Below are positions 9,292 through 17,953 of a stretch of DNA of 64,000 bases, piece after piece. The position numbers and the translations under genes are program-made. A model generated the notes under the pieces. That model saw only the letters and a program-made list of their open reading frames with translations, searched no databases and was not told the DNA's origin. Each line of letters begins with the position of its first letter. The first letter of the stretch is position 1. Source of the DNA: Staphylococcus simulans (GTDB taxonomy: Bacteria; Bacillota; Bacilli; Staphylococcales; Staphylococcaceae). Where the stretch lies: NCBI RefSeq assembly GCF_003043455.1, contig NZ_PZGG01000002.1:17077-81076 (forward strand), given 5' to 3'.

Positions 9292-9997
9292 AATTCCAGT
9301 ATTAGAAATTTTCGGACCGACCATTCAAGGTGAAGGACGCGTTATCGGGCGTAAAACAATGTTTGTGCGGACTGCTGGCTGTGATTATCGATGCAGCTGG
9401 TGTGATTCCAGTTTCACTTGGGATGGCAGTATGAAAGATGAAATTCAAATGATGACTGCAGAAGAAATTTATGACCGTCTTTATGAAATCGGCGGTGATT
9501 GCTTTAATCACGTCACAATTTCAGGTGGTAACCCTGCGTTAATCAAAGGGATTCAAGATTTAGTAGACCTTTTTGAAGAAAAAAATATCGAAAGTGCCTT
9601 AGAAACACAAGGCAGTCGTTTTCAACCATGGATGCGTCAAATCAATGATTTAACCATCAGTCCTAAACCGCCGAGTTCAGGTATGAAACCGAACTTGCAA
9701 ATACTAGATGAAGTGATTGATCAATGTGTTAAAGAAACATTAAATCTTAAAGTTGTTGTCTTTGATGATGAAGATTATGCATTCGCTAAACAAATGCACC
9801 ATCGTTATCCAGATATCCCATTTTATCTACAAGTCGGCAATCCTTACTTAGATGATGAAGTAGAAAATCATACAGCACGTTTACTTAAACGTTACGAGGA
9901 TTTGGTAGAAAAAGTCATGCAAAGCAACGATATGAATCAAGTCTATGTTTTACCACAACTGCATACATTACTTTGGAGTAATATGAAAGGTGTTTAA
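9284..9997 (+). CDS. queE: 7-carboxy-7-deazaguanine synthase QueE (radical SAM)
   Basis: A radical SAM enzyme of 237 residues that contracts the pterin ring to 7-carboxy-7-deazaguanine. The N terminus IFGPTIQGEG is characteristic and the iron-sulfur cluster motif is CDYRCSWC (CxxxCxxC). I chose ATG 9284, preceded by AAGGAG, instead of the longer frame from 9218, because that extension lies inside queD and has no binding site. Last gene of the riboswitch-controlled operon; a terminator follows immediately. Confidence 0.95.
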   Translation: MAKIPVLEIFGPTIQGEGRVIGRKTMFVRTAGCDYRCSWCDSSFTWDGSMKDEIQMMTAEEIYDRLYEIGGDCFNHVTISGGNPALIKGIQDLVDLFEEKNIESALETQGSRFQPWMRQINDLTISPKPPSSGMKPNLQILDEVIDQCVKETLNLKVVVFDDEDYAFAKQMHHRYPDIPFYLQVGNPYLDDEVENHTARLLKRYEDLVEKVMQSNDMNQVYVLPQLHTLLWSNMKGV

Positions 9998-10000
9998 GTT

Positions 10001-10030
10001 TCGGGCTGCAGAATGCCCGAGCTTTTTTAG
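10001..10030 (+). terminator. terminator after queE
   Basis: TCGGGC (10001-10006) pairs with GCCCGA (10015-10020), with an eight-base loop, followed by GC and six T residues. Confidence 0.8.
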
Positions 10031-10112
10031 TTTTAAAGTGTTTTCAAATGCTTAAATGTACTGAAATTGGTATAATATTCCAGTGAATATTAGAAGTCAG
10101 GAGACGCACCCT

Positions 10113-10715
10113 ATGCTCATATACATAATTATCAACATTGCGATTATATCAGCTTCCATTTTGATTGATATGTATTTACAATCTAACAATCAAGTCAAAT
10201 TAAGTACGATTCTTATTGCAGTTTCTATAAACAGTGTAATTAATCTTATCGTTATCGGAAAGTTTGATTTTATTTCGCATGCGATGGTGGCTTTTATACT
10301 AATCTGGACATTACTTGCGCTGTTGACTGATCGGAAGTTTAAACCTATTACATTTAAAACCCAAAAATTTATGGCCTTTATAGTCTTCACTTTATTGAGT
10401 CTCTCATTATTCATCGTATTCAATACAAGTGAGAAATCCTTTTATATGTCAGTTCCATATTTAGCACCTGTTTTCTTTATAATCGGCGCATCTTTCATCT
10501 TCTTAACCATCTTTCAAAGTTCAGAAGATACAACTTTTCGTAGTTATTTTATGAAAAACAAACCTAAATCACTGACAATCGGTACACTATTAATTATTAT
10601 TTCATTCCTTGTAATGAATTTATTAACTCCTTTTTGGTATGTTTACCTTATTATTTACTTAATATTAATTTTATTTATGTTGTGGACAAAACCTTTCTAC
10701 AAAAATTTTGATTAA
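10113..10715 (+). CDS. polytopic membrane protein of unknown function
   Basis: A 200-residue, highly hydrophobic protein with about six predicted membrane helices and short charged loops (RKFKPITFKTQK, RSYFMKNKPKS). The chosen ATG at 10113 follows AGGAG by eight or nine bases; an open frame begins 30 nt earlier without a binding site. I recognise no family. It lies alone between queE and a small stress-type membrane protein. Confidence 0.7.
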   Translation: MLIYIIINIAIISASILIDMYLQSNNQVKLSTILIAVSINSVINLIVIGKFDFISHAMVAFILIWTLLALLTDRKFKPITFKTQKFMAFIVFTLLSLSLFIVFNTSEKSFYMSVPYLAPVFFIIGASFIFLTIFQSSEDTTFRSYFMKNKPKSLTIGTLLIIISFLVMNLLTPFWYVYLIIYLILILFMLWTKPFYKNFD

Positions 10716-10801
10716 TGATGATTATTCTATACGAATTAGTGGTATTAGATAACAAGTACAATAAAAAAGTATTGTCAGTATTGAATTAGGAGGCTACTAT
10801 T

Positions 10802-11062
10802 ATGGGATTAATATTAATGATTATCGTCGGAGGCCTAATCGGTTGGTTAGCCGGCGCAATTTTAGGTAAAGATATTCCAGGAGGAATCTTAGGTAACATT
10901 ATTGCTGGTATTGTCGGCGCTTGGTTAGGCTCAGCAATCTTTGGTGATTGGGGGCCATCACTAGGCGGTATTGCGATTTTCCCAGCATTAATCGGTACAA
11001 TTTTATTAATTGTAATCCTTTCATTAATCTTGGGTGCAATCCACAAAAACAAAAGAAAATAA
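10802..11062 (+). CDS. GlsB/YeaQ/YmgE family stress-response membrane protein
   Basis: An 86-residue protein with glycine-rich membrane helices and the family pattern GGLIGWLAGAILGKD, GGILGNIIAGIVGAWLG and GDWGPSLGG, ending in a basic tail (KNKRK). Members (also called transglycosylase-associated proteins) are small stress-induced membrane proteins whose biochemical role is not settled. An AGGAGG site precedes the ATG. Monocistronic, followed by a strong terminator. Confidence 0.88.
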   Translation: MGLILMIIVGGLIGWLAGAILGKDIPGGILGNIIAGIVGAWLGSAIFGDWGPSLGGIAIFPALIGTILLIVILSLILGAIHKNKRK

Positions 11063-11097
11063 GACTTAGTACTTAATGAGTATTAATTACTAACTTG

Positions 11098-11135
11098 CAG
11101 CAGCATCATTCATTTGAATGGTGTTGCTGTTTTTT
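11098..11135 (+). terminator. terminator after the GlsB-family gene
   Basis: A 14-bp stem (11098-11111 with 11116-11129) and a run of T residues. Confidence 0.85.
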
Positions 11136-11248
11136 GTTTCATTTTATTAAATAACCTTTAATTTAATTGCGCATCATTTTCTCTTTAATAGTATTACATA
11201 TCTTTTGTTTGATACAATGAAGAAAAAGTAGAAGGAGTGCGAATCATC

Positions 11249-12085
11249 TTGAAGAAGAATGTGAAGTTGAATAACGATGTTAAAATCCCCCGTATTGGCT
11301 TAGGAGTCTACAAAATTGATGAAACACATATGGAATCTGCTGTAAAAGCTGCTGAAGACTCAGGTTATCGTGCTTTCGATACAGCTTATTTCTATTTCAA
11401 TGAAAAGGAATTAGGCGAAGCAATTAAAAATAGCAAAGTTCCACGCGAAGACCTCTGTATTACGTCAAAGCTGTGGAATGATTATCAAGGTTATGACAGC
11501 ACAAAAGCTTACTTTGAGAAATCATTAGAAAATCTTGGCGTAGATTACTTAGATATGTTTTTAATTCATTGGCCATGTGAAGCAGACGGCTTATTTATTG
11601 AAACATATCAAGCAATGGAAGAACTTTATAAAGAAGGACGTGTTAAAGCAATCGGCGTCTGCAACTTCCAACAACATCACCTAGAAAAATTAATGGAACA
11701 TACTGAAATTGTACCTGCAGTCAATCAAATCGAATTCCACCCATACTTAAATCAACAAAATTTACAAGATTTCTGTGATAAACACGGGATAAAAGTCACA
11801 GCTTGGATGCCTTTAATGCGTGGACGCGGTTTATTTGAAGATCCAGTCATCGCAAAACTAGCTGAAAAATATGAAAAAACACCAGCGCAAATCATCTTAA
11901 ATTGGCATTTAATGCATGATAGAATTGTAATTCCTAAGTCTCAAACTCCTTCAAGAATCAGTGAAAACTTTGAAGCAATCGGCTTTGAATTACGAGAGAA
12001 AGACGTTAAAAAAATCGATCAATTAAATCAAAACTTACGCCAAGGCAAACATCCTGATGATGTTAGAATTGGCACACTAAAATAA
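11249..12085 (+). CDS. aldo/keto reductase
   Basis: A 278-residue NADPH-dependent aldo/keto reductase of the YvgN/2,5-diketogluconate reductase type. Visible elements are FDTAYFYFNEKELG (catalytic Asp and Tyr), the lysine in ITSKLW, the histidine in LIHWP, and the C-terminal cofactor-binding IPKSQTPSRISEN. The likely start is TTG 11249, with AAGGAG about 11 nt upstream; the GTG at 11237 overlaps that site. The physiological substrate is unknown; relatives reduce methylglyoxal and other aldehydes. Single-gene unit. Confidence 0.88.
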   Translation: MKKNVKLNNDVKIPRIGLGVYKIDETHMESAVKAAEDSGYRAFDTAYFYFNEKELGEAIKNSKVPREDLCITSKLWNDYQGYDSTKAYFEKSLENLGVDYLDMFLIHWPCEADGLFIETYQAMEELYKEGRVKAIGVCNFQQHHLEKLMEHTEIVPAVNQIEFHPYLNQQNLQDFCDKHGIKVTAWMPLMRGRGLFEDPVIAKLAEKYEKTPAQIILNWHLMHDRIVIPKSQTPSRISENFEAIGFELREKDVKKIDQLNQNLRQGKHPDDVRIGTLK

Positions 12086-12110
12086 TTGTCTCTTAAACAT
12101 CCATTTTATA

Positions 12111-12158
12111 AGCAAGAACATATTGCGTTGAATCAATGTATTATGTTCTTGCTTTTAT
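12111..12158 (+). terminator. terminator after aldo/keto reductase
   Basis: AGCAAGAACATA (12111-12122) and TATGTTCTTGCT (12142-12153) form a 12-bp stem followed by T residues. Confidence 0.8.
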
Positions 12159-12458
12159 ACGTCTATTTTACTTTCTTACTGATATTGGGAATCATTTTCA
12201 ATTATTCAGAAATTTGTCACAAATGATTGATTTACAGTTCCTTTACACTTATAGTATCAAAGGTAACATTTTTCTTGTGCATTTTAATATTAATAGCCCT
12301 TCTTTGCGTTACTTTAATCTCTATACAGGTAAATTTATAATAAATTTCCTTGAAGTTTTTGTAAGTATTACAATAATACTTTTAATTTAGAACACTTTTT
12401 GTTTTTATTTATCACTATTCTTCTTATAATAGAGGTGAGTCGAAAAGGAGCGTATATT
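12159..12458 (+). other. 300-bp gap upstream of scdA
   Basis: An AT-rich stretch with no convincing gene; the open frame here lacks a binding site. It should contain the scdA promoter; a TATAAT at 12425-12430 is a candidate -10 element, with no good -35 at standard spacing. Confidence 0.35.
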
Positions 12459-13154
12459 ATGATTACTAAAACTGATATTGTGGCGAACGTTGTGACAGAT
12501 TATCCTAAAACTGCTGATATCTTCAAACGTTCTGGTATAGATTTTTGTTGTGGCGGCCAAGTTTCTATTGAAGAAGCTGCGAAAGATAAAAAGAGAGTTG
12601 TTTTAGAAGATTTATTAGCTGAACTTGATGAAGCAAGTAAACAAAATGCCGGAGGACAAGGTTTAAATCCAAAATATTTAAGCATCCCTTCTTTAATTCA
12701 ATACATCCAAGATGCATACCATGAACCAATGAAAGAAGAGTTCAAAAACTTAACACCTTATGTGACTAAACTTGCGAAAGTTCATGGTCCAAGTCATGAG
12801 TACTTATTAGAATTGAAAGATTTATATACAACATTTAAAAACAACATGCTAGAACATACACAAAAAGAAGATGAAAAAGACTTCCCTCAACTTATCGCAT
12901 TTGCAAATGGAGAAAATGTTGACAATGTAGAAGCGATTATCGAAGATTTAACTGCAGATCACGATAGTACAGGCAATTTATTACGTAGAATGAATGAAAT
13001 CACAAATGATTTCCAACCACCTATTGAAGCATGCGGTACTTGGCGTTTAGTATACACGCGTTTAGCTGCGTTAGAAAACGCAACTTTACAACACGTACAT
13101 TTAGAAAACCATGTTTTATTCGAAAAATGTCGTGAACAATTACAACAAGGCTAA
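12459..13154 (+). CDS. scdA: iron-sulfur cluster repair di-iron protein ScdA (RIC/YtfE family)
   Basis: A 231-residue cytosolic di-iron protein that repairs iron-sulfur clusters damaged by nitric oxide or peroxide. The N-terminal ScdA domain carries DFCCGG (residues about 28-33). The hemerythrin-like domain carries the metal ligands in [22 protein letters not shown] and [13 protein letters not shown]. The chosen ATG at 12459 follows AAAAGGAG; the longer frame from 12399 has no binding site. In S. aureus scdA lies beside lytSR; here it converges on the sae operon. Confidence 0.95.
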   Translation: MITKTDIVANVVTDYPKTADIFKRSGIDFCCGGQVSIEEAAKDKKRVVLEDLLAELDEASKQNAGGQGLNPKYLSIPSLIQYIQDAYHEPMKEEFKNLTPYVTKLAKVHGPSHEYLLELKDLYTTFKNNMLEHTQKEDEKDFPQLIAFANGENVDNVEAIIEDLTADHDSTGNLLRRMNEITNDFQPPIEACGTWRLVYTRLAALENATLQHVHLENHVLFEKCREQLQQG

Positions 13155-13193
13155 TTAACATTTATATTTAGCATGAATATTTATATAACTAAA

Positions 13194-13246
13194 CAGACAA
13201 GGCTGAAGATGTAACGATATCTTCAACCTTGTCTGTTTTTCTTTTT
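13194..13246 (+). terminator. terminator after scdA
   Basis: CAGACAAGGCTGAAGAT and its near-perfect complement (13219-13235) form a 17-bp stem, followed by T residues on the plus strand. Confidence 0.85.
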
Positions 13247-13326
13247 AATTCATTAGAGGCTCGTTCTTCTCTTTTATTTTAATACTTACTTTTATTTTCT
13301 ATGTTTCTTCTTGCACTTCTACTGCT

Positions 13327-14361
13327 TTATAATTTTGGCAACGATACTATCATCGTAGTCCCTACTTCAGGTTCACTTTCAACTTGAATCGTACCGCCGA
13401 TTTGTTTTACAAGTTCTTGTGTAATATATAATCCTAAACCAGAACCCCCAGTATGATAATTTCTGGAATCTTCAACTCTGAAAGTGCGTTCAAAAATACG
13501 CTTGATATCTTCTTTCGCAATTCCGATACCTTTGTCTTTGATGTAAACTTGAATATGTTTGTCGCTTTCTGCAAGACAAATATAAATCGGACTCCCAGAC
13601 GGCGAGAAGTTCATCGCATTATCAATTAAATTGGTAATAATACGTTCTAAAGGTTGCGGATATTGTTTGAAAGGTGCTAGCTTATCACAAAACTTAACTT
13701 CTAAATGTCTGTTGTCTATTTTCATGCGTTGTTCATAGCCGTTTAGTATATTCAATAACAATTGATCAATTTGAATCATTTCTACTACATACGTATTCGG
13801 AGCATCTAACGTTGCGACATGTGTTAACTCATCAAACATTTTAGATAGGCGATTAGATTGTTTGATTAAGGTATCATAGGCTTCTTGACAATCCGTTTGT
13901 GAGTGAACGACGCCATCTTTTAAAGCTTCTGAATACGAAATAATACAAGAGAGCGGTGTTTTTAAATCATGCGCTAAGTTTTGAATCAACTCATACTTCT
14001 CTTGTTGTTCTGATTTGATTTGTGCCATTTGTTTGGTAATCTCATGTGCCATTTTATTAAAGGAATGACTCAGTTCTTTAATTTCTCTCGGCGAAGTAAA
14101 TTGTGTAGGTTCCATCTCGTAGTTACCATCTGCGACTTGTTTCGTTCTGACATTAAAATGCTTAATCTTTTGAACAAGCGGTGTTAAAAAGAAACTGCAT
14201 ATAAATAAAGTTAAACAACTCGATACAATAGCACTAATCGTCAATAATACAGTTGTATGACCATTAAACAACATAAGTTTATATGCGATGCCAAGTATGG
14301 TAGAGGCCAATAATACACTGGATAATACACCAATAATTACTTGTGTTCGGATTGAAAACAT
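13327..14361 (-). CDS. saeS: sensor histidine kinase SaeS
   Basis: Sensor kinase of the Sae two-component system, 344 residues. Two N-terminal membrane helices (about 8-28 and 39-60) with a very short extracellular loop (LFNGHTT), a HAMP segment, the phospho-accepting histidine in [11 protein letters not shown], and ATPase motifs [17 protein letters not shown] and GGSGLGLYI. The two-helix sensor with a tiny outer loop is the hallmark of SaeS in S. aureus. The start codon abuts the saeR stop (TAAATG). In S. aureus the system responds to neutrophil-type signals and controls exoprotein genes. Confidence 0.95.
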   Translation of the reverse strand: MFSIRTQVIIGVLSSVLLASTILGIAYKLMLFNGHTTVLLTISAIVSSCLTLFICSFFLTPLVQKIKHFNVRTKQVADGNYEMEPTQFTSPREIKELSHSFNKMAHEITKQMAQIKSEQQEKYELIQNLAHDLKTPLSCIISYSEALKDGVVHSQTDCQEAYDTLIKQSNRLSKMFDELTHVATLDAPNTYVVEMIQIDQLLLNILNGYEQRMKIDNRHLEVKFCDKLAPFKQYPQPLERIITNLIDNAMNFSPSGSPIYICLAESDKHIQVYIKDKGIGIAKEDIKRIFERTFRVEDSRNYHTGGSGLGLYITQELVKQIGGTIQVESEPEVGTTMIVSLPKL

Positions 14362-15048
14362 TTAGTCTACTTTCCTTTCGAACTTATAACCCAGACCCCA
14401 AACTGTGGTAATGGTATATGCATCGAAATGAAATTGTTCGAACTTTTCCCTGATGCGATGTATATGTACATTGACTGTACTCGCATCTTCGTAATAATCA
14501 TAACCCCATACTTCTTCTAACAATTGCGATTTAGATATCGCTTGATTTTCATGTGTTGCTAAATACCACAACAATTCAAATTCTTTAATTCTCAAGTTAA
14601 CTATAGCTCCATTAATTTCTACACTTTTCTGCTGATCATTCAACTTTAAAGTATCAAATGTTAGAGCAGTTTGTGCTGTCTGGCTGCGCTTAACACGGCT
14701 TAACAAATTATTTGCACGCAACACGAGTTCTCTGGGACTGAAAGGCTTCTTCAAATAATCATCCGCGCCGAGTGTCAAAGCATAAATAGTATCATGTTCT
14801 TTCGTTTTTGCAGACATGTAAATAAACGGAATGTCGAGTTGTCGTTGCTTCATTTCTTTAATCACTTCATAACCATCTACATTCGGCATCATGATATCTA
14901 AAATGATTAAATCGATTGACGGATCAAGCTGGTTCAAAGCATCTTCTCCATTATGTGCGGTTAATACTTTATAACCTTCATATTCAAAATAAGTTTGGCA
15001 GATGTCGACCATGTCTTGTTCATCATCAACGATTAAGATTGTGTTCAC
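14362..15048 (-). CDS. saeR: response regulator SaeR
   Basis: An OmpR-type response regulator with a receiver domain (phospho-Asp in [15 protein letters not shown], Lys in [11 protein letters not shown]) and a C-terminal winged-helix domain ([22 protein letters not shown]). I chose GTG 15048, with AAAGGTG nine bases upstream, giving 228 residues as in S. aureus; an earlier in-frame GTG at 15060 lies within that binding site. The gene overlaps the end of saeQ by 23 nt. Its predicted binding site is present upstream of saeP. Confidence 0.96.
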   Translation of the reverse strand: MNTILIVDDEQDMVDICQTYFEYEGYKVLTAHNGEDALNQLDPSIDLIILDIMMPNVDGYEVIKEMKQRQLDIPFIYMSAKTKEHDTIYALTLGADDYLKKPFSPRELVLRANNLLSRVKRSQTAQTALTFDTLKLNDQQKSVEINGAIVNLRIKEFELLWYLATHENQAISKSQLLEEVWGYDYYEDASTVNVHIHRIREKFEQFHFDAYTITTVWGLGYKFERKVD

Positions 15049-15499
15049 GTCTTGTATCACCTTTTTCTTTAATATATGCGATTACAGCACTCAATGAAAT
15101 TTGTTTTAATAAGTTTTTATTCATTAACAATATAATAAAGAGTGCTAATTGAACAGGATACGTAAATATCATATCTGATAAAATATAATTTAGCATAACA
15201 AAGGCGCCAAAGAAACTTGCAATATGTGACAGAATTCCTAATATTAACCCTAAACCAATCGCAATTTCCCCTAAAGGTATAATTACATTAAAGACGGGAG
15301 CACTGTGCGCAACAATATGTTCAAAAAAGAGTTTGAACCAGACAGGAGAATCTTCATTCTTAATCACAACAGGTATCAGCGGTTCTATTTTAAAACCACC
15401 TGTTAACTTCTCCCAACCTTGAGCTAAAATATAACCGCCGGCTACGATGCGTATTAAAAATAAAATTACGAGTTCAATCGTACGTAGATAACGCTTCAT
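15026..15499 (-). CDS. saeQ: SaeQ, DoxX-family membrane protein
   Basis: A 157-residue protein with four predicted membrane helices and a DoxX-like N terminus ([20 protein letters not shown]). In S. aureus SaeQ forms a complex with SaeP and SaeS and promotes the phosphatase activity of SaeS. Third gene in the conserved saePQRS order; its 3' end overlaps saeR. Confidence 0.92.
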   Translation of the reverse strand: MKRYLRTIELVILFLIRIVAGGYILAQGWEKLTGGFKIEPLIPVVIKNEDSPVWFKLFFEHIVAHSAPVFNVIIPLGEIAIGLGLILGILSHIASFFGAFVMLNYILSDMIFTYPVQLALFIILLMNKNLLKQISLSAVIAYIKEKGDTRREHNLNR

Positions 15500-15539
15500 A
15501 AAATCACTTCTTTTCTCGTTGAATTATTACTATAATGTT

Positions 15540-15968
15540 CTATTTTACTTTTGCGGCACCGAAGATAACGTGTGCTTTCTTACAATAAATAGTCACTTCA
15601 TTATATTGATCTAAATCTGCATCTTTGATGTCGAAAGTTTGAGTTGGTTTATTATAATCCACCATTTCTAGTTGTTTACCTTCTTTGATATTGCCGTCTT
15701 TTGTCAGATAGACATATAAATCTGGACCTTTCGCAGATTTAAAATCAGTCAACTTAATTTGATGATTTTCAATTTTAACGTGACCAGATACTTCTTCTTC
15801 ACCTGATTTAAACTCACCTGTCAGCACTTTGTGATAATCATGTTTGTGTTCATGTGAAGTCTGTTCCGTTTTCTCTTTTGGCTGTTCATCCTTTTGATTA
15901 TTACAACCTGCTAAAGCAATACTAGTTGCTAAAAGTGTTGTGGCTAATACATATACTTTACTATTCAT
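15540..15968 (-). CDS. saeP: SaeP lipoprotein
   Basis: A 142-residue lipoprotein with an N-terminal signal peptide and lipobox SIALAGC, a short histidine-containing acidic linker (SHEHKHDYHK) and a DM13-like beta domain with a conserved internal cysteine (VTIYCKKAHVIFGAAKV). In S. aureus SaeP acts with SaeQ to dampen SaeS. First gene of the operon; a SaeR repeat lies upstream. Confidence 0.92.
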   Translation of the reverse strand: MNSKVYVLATTLLATSIALAGCNNQKDEQPKEKTEQTSHEHKHDYHKVLTGEFKSGEEEVSGHVKIENHQIKLTDFKSAKGPDLYVYLTKDGNIKEGKQLEMVDYNKPTQTFDIKDADLDQYNEVTIYCKKAHVIFGAAKVK

Positions 15969-15972
15969 TATA

Positions 15973-16026
15973 AACCCTCATTTCATTTTATTTTTGTAAT
16001 GATTAAGCTTATTATAAATGAGGGTT
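15973..16026 (-). repeat. 11-bp perfect inverted repeat at the saeP promoter
   Basis: AACCCTCATTT at 15973-15983 and AAATGAGGGTT at 16016-16026 are perfect inverted copies. The upstream arm touches the candidate -10 element (TATAAT, 16016-16011) and the other arm lies just before the saeP start codon. Confidence 0.6.
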
Positions 16027-16055
16027 ATATATCATACCATTAACTATTTATTAAC
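16011..16055 (-). promoter_or_regulatory. saeP promoter with SaeR-binding direct repeat
   Basis: On the minus strand 16055-16040 reads GTTAA-N6-GTTAA, a perfect match to the S. aureus SaeR consensus. It is followed by a weak -35 (TGGTAT, 16039-16034) and a perfect -10 (TATAAT, 16016-16011) with 17-bp spacing. A poor -35 beside an activator site fits positive autoregulation as known for sae P1. Confidence 0.82.
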
Positions 16056-16102
16056 TAAGTTATAACTTCAATTCATGTCAGATTTGTGTCTGAACACTAA
16101 AA

Positions 16103-16146
16103 AACCCTTTTAAACCTAGCACTCTCAGTGCGGTCTAAAAGGGTTC
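16103..16146 (-). terminator. terminator of the mpfA-like gene
   Basis: AACCCTTTTA and TAAAAGGGTT arms enclose an inner stem (GCAC/GTGC), followed on the minus strand by six T residues. Confidence 0.85.
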
Positions 16147-16160
16147 TGACTGTGTTTCGA

Positions 16161-17540
16161 TTATTCATCGTTATCTCTTTTACTTCTTTTATTATTGCTA
16201 TCATCGTCTTCATCTTCTTCTGAAAGAGACTGACGTTCAGCGTTATATTCATATTTTAAAATGACTGTGATGATTTGGTGATTTTCAATATCTGAAATAA
16301 TCCAGCGATCAAAATACGTATCGACGTAGTCATTTTTCTGTAAGTTCGTGTTATGTGCTTGTAACCATCCACCGATGGTATCGATATCTTCAGAATCATC
16401 AAACTCAATACCTAATTGATCTGTTAAATCTTCTAGCAACACACGACCATTGATTTGGTATGTGTCATCATTTAATTTAATCACATCATTTACTTCATTA
16501 TCATCAAATTCATCACGGATTTCACCCACGATTTCTTCTAAGATATCTTCCATTGTTAAGATACCAGCAGTTCCGCCATATTCATCAATTACTAAACTGA
16601 TGTGTACACGTTCGCGTTGCATTCTGATTAATGCATCACTAATACGTGTTGTTTCTGAAATCAACGGTAATTCATGAATATAATTTGCAATCTTGATAGG
16701 CTTGCCTGAAGCATATTCTGTTAAGAACTCCTTCACATTAATAAAGCCTTTGATATGGTCTTTGTCGCCGTCTTCTGTAATTGGGTAACGGGTAAATTGG
16801 TATTCTCTAAGTGTCTCTAACAATTCGTCTACAGTAAAAGGTTCATTTAAAGTGACCATTTGTGTTCTTGGAACCATGACATCTTTCGCTTGTCTCTCAT
16901 CGAATGAGAAAATATTTTGCATATAAGCAAGTTCTGTCTGGTTAATCTCACCGCTGTTATAGCTGTTGTTGATAATCATTTTAATTTCTTCTTCTGACAT
17001 CGCGTCATTATTTTCATCTGGATCAATACCAAATAGACGGATAATCATACGTGCTGAACCATTCATTAACCAAATTAACGGTTTCATGATTAAGCCGAAA
17101 TAATAAAGCGGACGTGCATAAAGTAACGCAACTTTCTCAGTGTGCTGAATCGCAAATGTCTTTGGTGCTAACTCACCTAATACTACATGCAGATATGTCA
17201 CAACTAAGAATGAAATAACGATTGAAATAGTTGTATTTAATGCATCAGGTAATGGTATCAGTTCAAAAATAGGATGTAATAATTTAGAAAAGACAGGTTC
17301 ACCTAACCAACCTAGTCCTAAAGATGTAACAGTGATACCTAGCTGACATGCTGATAAATAATAGTCAAGATTTGATATCATTTTCTTAACGACAGCTGCA
17401 CTGCCGTTACCTTCTGCAACCATTTCTTCAATTTTAGTAGCTCTGACTTTCACCAAAGCAAATTCTGATCCAACAAACACAGTAGTCAGTGCGATTAAAA
17501 ATATAAATATTAACAAGTTTATTATGGTCGTACTATCCAA
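16161..17540 (-). CDS. mpfA: CNNM/CorC family magnesium-protection protein (MpfA-like)
   Basis: A 459-residue hemolysin-family protein: a DUF21/CNNM membrane domain with about four helices (residues 5-150), a pair of CBS domains (from VMVPRTQ to [11 protein letters not shown]) and a C-terminal CorC_HlyC domain, ending in an acidic and basic tail. In S. aureus the homologue MpfA, also near sae, protects from magnesium excess and is thought to export Mg2+. The only plausible start is TTG 17540, because a stop codon lies immediately upstream in frame. The ribosome binding site is 25 nt away with a hairpin between. Confidence 0.87.
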   Translation of the reverse strand: MDSTTIINLLIFIFLIALTTVFVGSEFALVKVRATKIEEMVAEGNGSAAVVKKMISNLDYYLSACQLGITVTSLGLGWLGEPVFSKLLHPIFELIPLPDALNTTISIVISFLVVTYLHVVLGELAPKTFAIQHTEKVALLYARPLYYFGLIMKPLIWLMNGSARMIIRLFGIDPDENNDAMSEEEIKMIINNSYNSGEINQTELAYMQNIFSFDERQAKDVMVPRTQMVTLNEPFTVDELLETLREYQFTRYPITEDGDKDHIKGFINVKEFLTEYASGKPIKIANYIHELPLISETTRISDALIRMQRERVHISLVIDEYGGTAGILTMEDILEEIVGEIRDEFDDNEVNDVIKLNDDTYQINGRVLLEDLTDQLGIEFDDSEDIDTIGGWLQAHNTNLQKNDYVDTYFDRWIISDIENHQIITVILKYEYNAERQSLSEEDEDDDSNNKRSKRDNDE

Positions 17541-17546
17541 TTAGTT

Positions 17547-17570
17547 CCCTATTGCTAGGGATTCACCTCC
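17547..17570 (-). promoter_or_regulatory. distant ribosome binding site with intervening tetraloop hairpin
   Basis: GGAGG at 17570-17566 is 25 nt from the TTG start. Between them, 17560-17547 reads CCCTA-GCAA-TAGGG, a 5-bp stem with a GNRA-type loop. If the hairpin is stacked out, the effective spacing falls to about 11 nt. Confidence 0.6.
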
Positions 17571-17635
17571 AAGTTATATGCCGCTATGTACGGCAATGAT
17601 GTTTAGCGCATCGTTTTGAGCAATGTGACAAATGC

Positions 17636-17659
17636 TTAGTTCATCCTTCCCATTTCCAC
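17636..17659 (-). CDS. possible 7-codon leader peptide upstream of mpfA
   Basis: A GTG start (17659) seven bases after GGGAGG opens a frame encoding MEMGRMN and a stop. It lies about 95 nt upstream of the mpfA-like start, and between the two are self-complementary segments (for example TGCCG/CGGCA near 17581-17597). This arrangement suggests translational attenuation but could be chance. Confidence 0.4.
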   Translation of the reverse strand: MEMGRMN

Positions 17660-17782
17660 AGCGACACCTCCCAACTAGCGTAAAATCTAACAAGATTATC
17701 ATATCATAATCACTATTGAAATAGTAATTTTTTCAGACTGAATTCAAGTTATTTTTTTGTATTTTATGATACCTCTTTAAAA

Positions 17783-17849
17783 ATAAAAATAAACAGCTAA
17801 GAAGCGAGTCAGCCCGATAAACAGGCTGTCTCTCTCTTAACTGTTTATT
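17783..17849 (-). terminator. terminator of the fructose operon
   Basis: A long imperfect hairpin (outer arms AATAAACAG/CTGTTTATT, inner CAGCC/GGCTG) followed on the minus strand by a T-rich stretch. It is about 100 bp after fruA. Confidence 0.75.
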
Positions 17850-17953
17850 CGAATATACATTTACCTACCACAGTAAATTAGATTCGTGATGCGTGTCATT
17901 TCTAATAGCACGCCTTTACTATAATGCGCTAAATCCTCGTAAAATTCAACTCA

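Noticed and set aside
12136..12390. 84-codon open frame after the aldo/keto reductase
   Set aside because: Begins inside the terminator, has no binding site and is low-complexity hydrophobic; probably not coding.
17540..17700. M-box or yybP-ykoY metal riboswitch upstream of the mpfA-like gene
   Set aside because: The leader is structured, but the conserved cores of these classes are not present.
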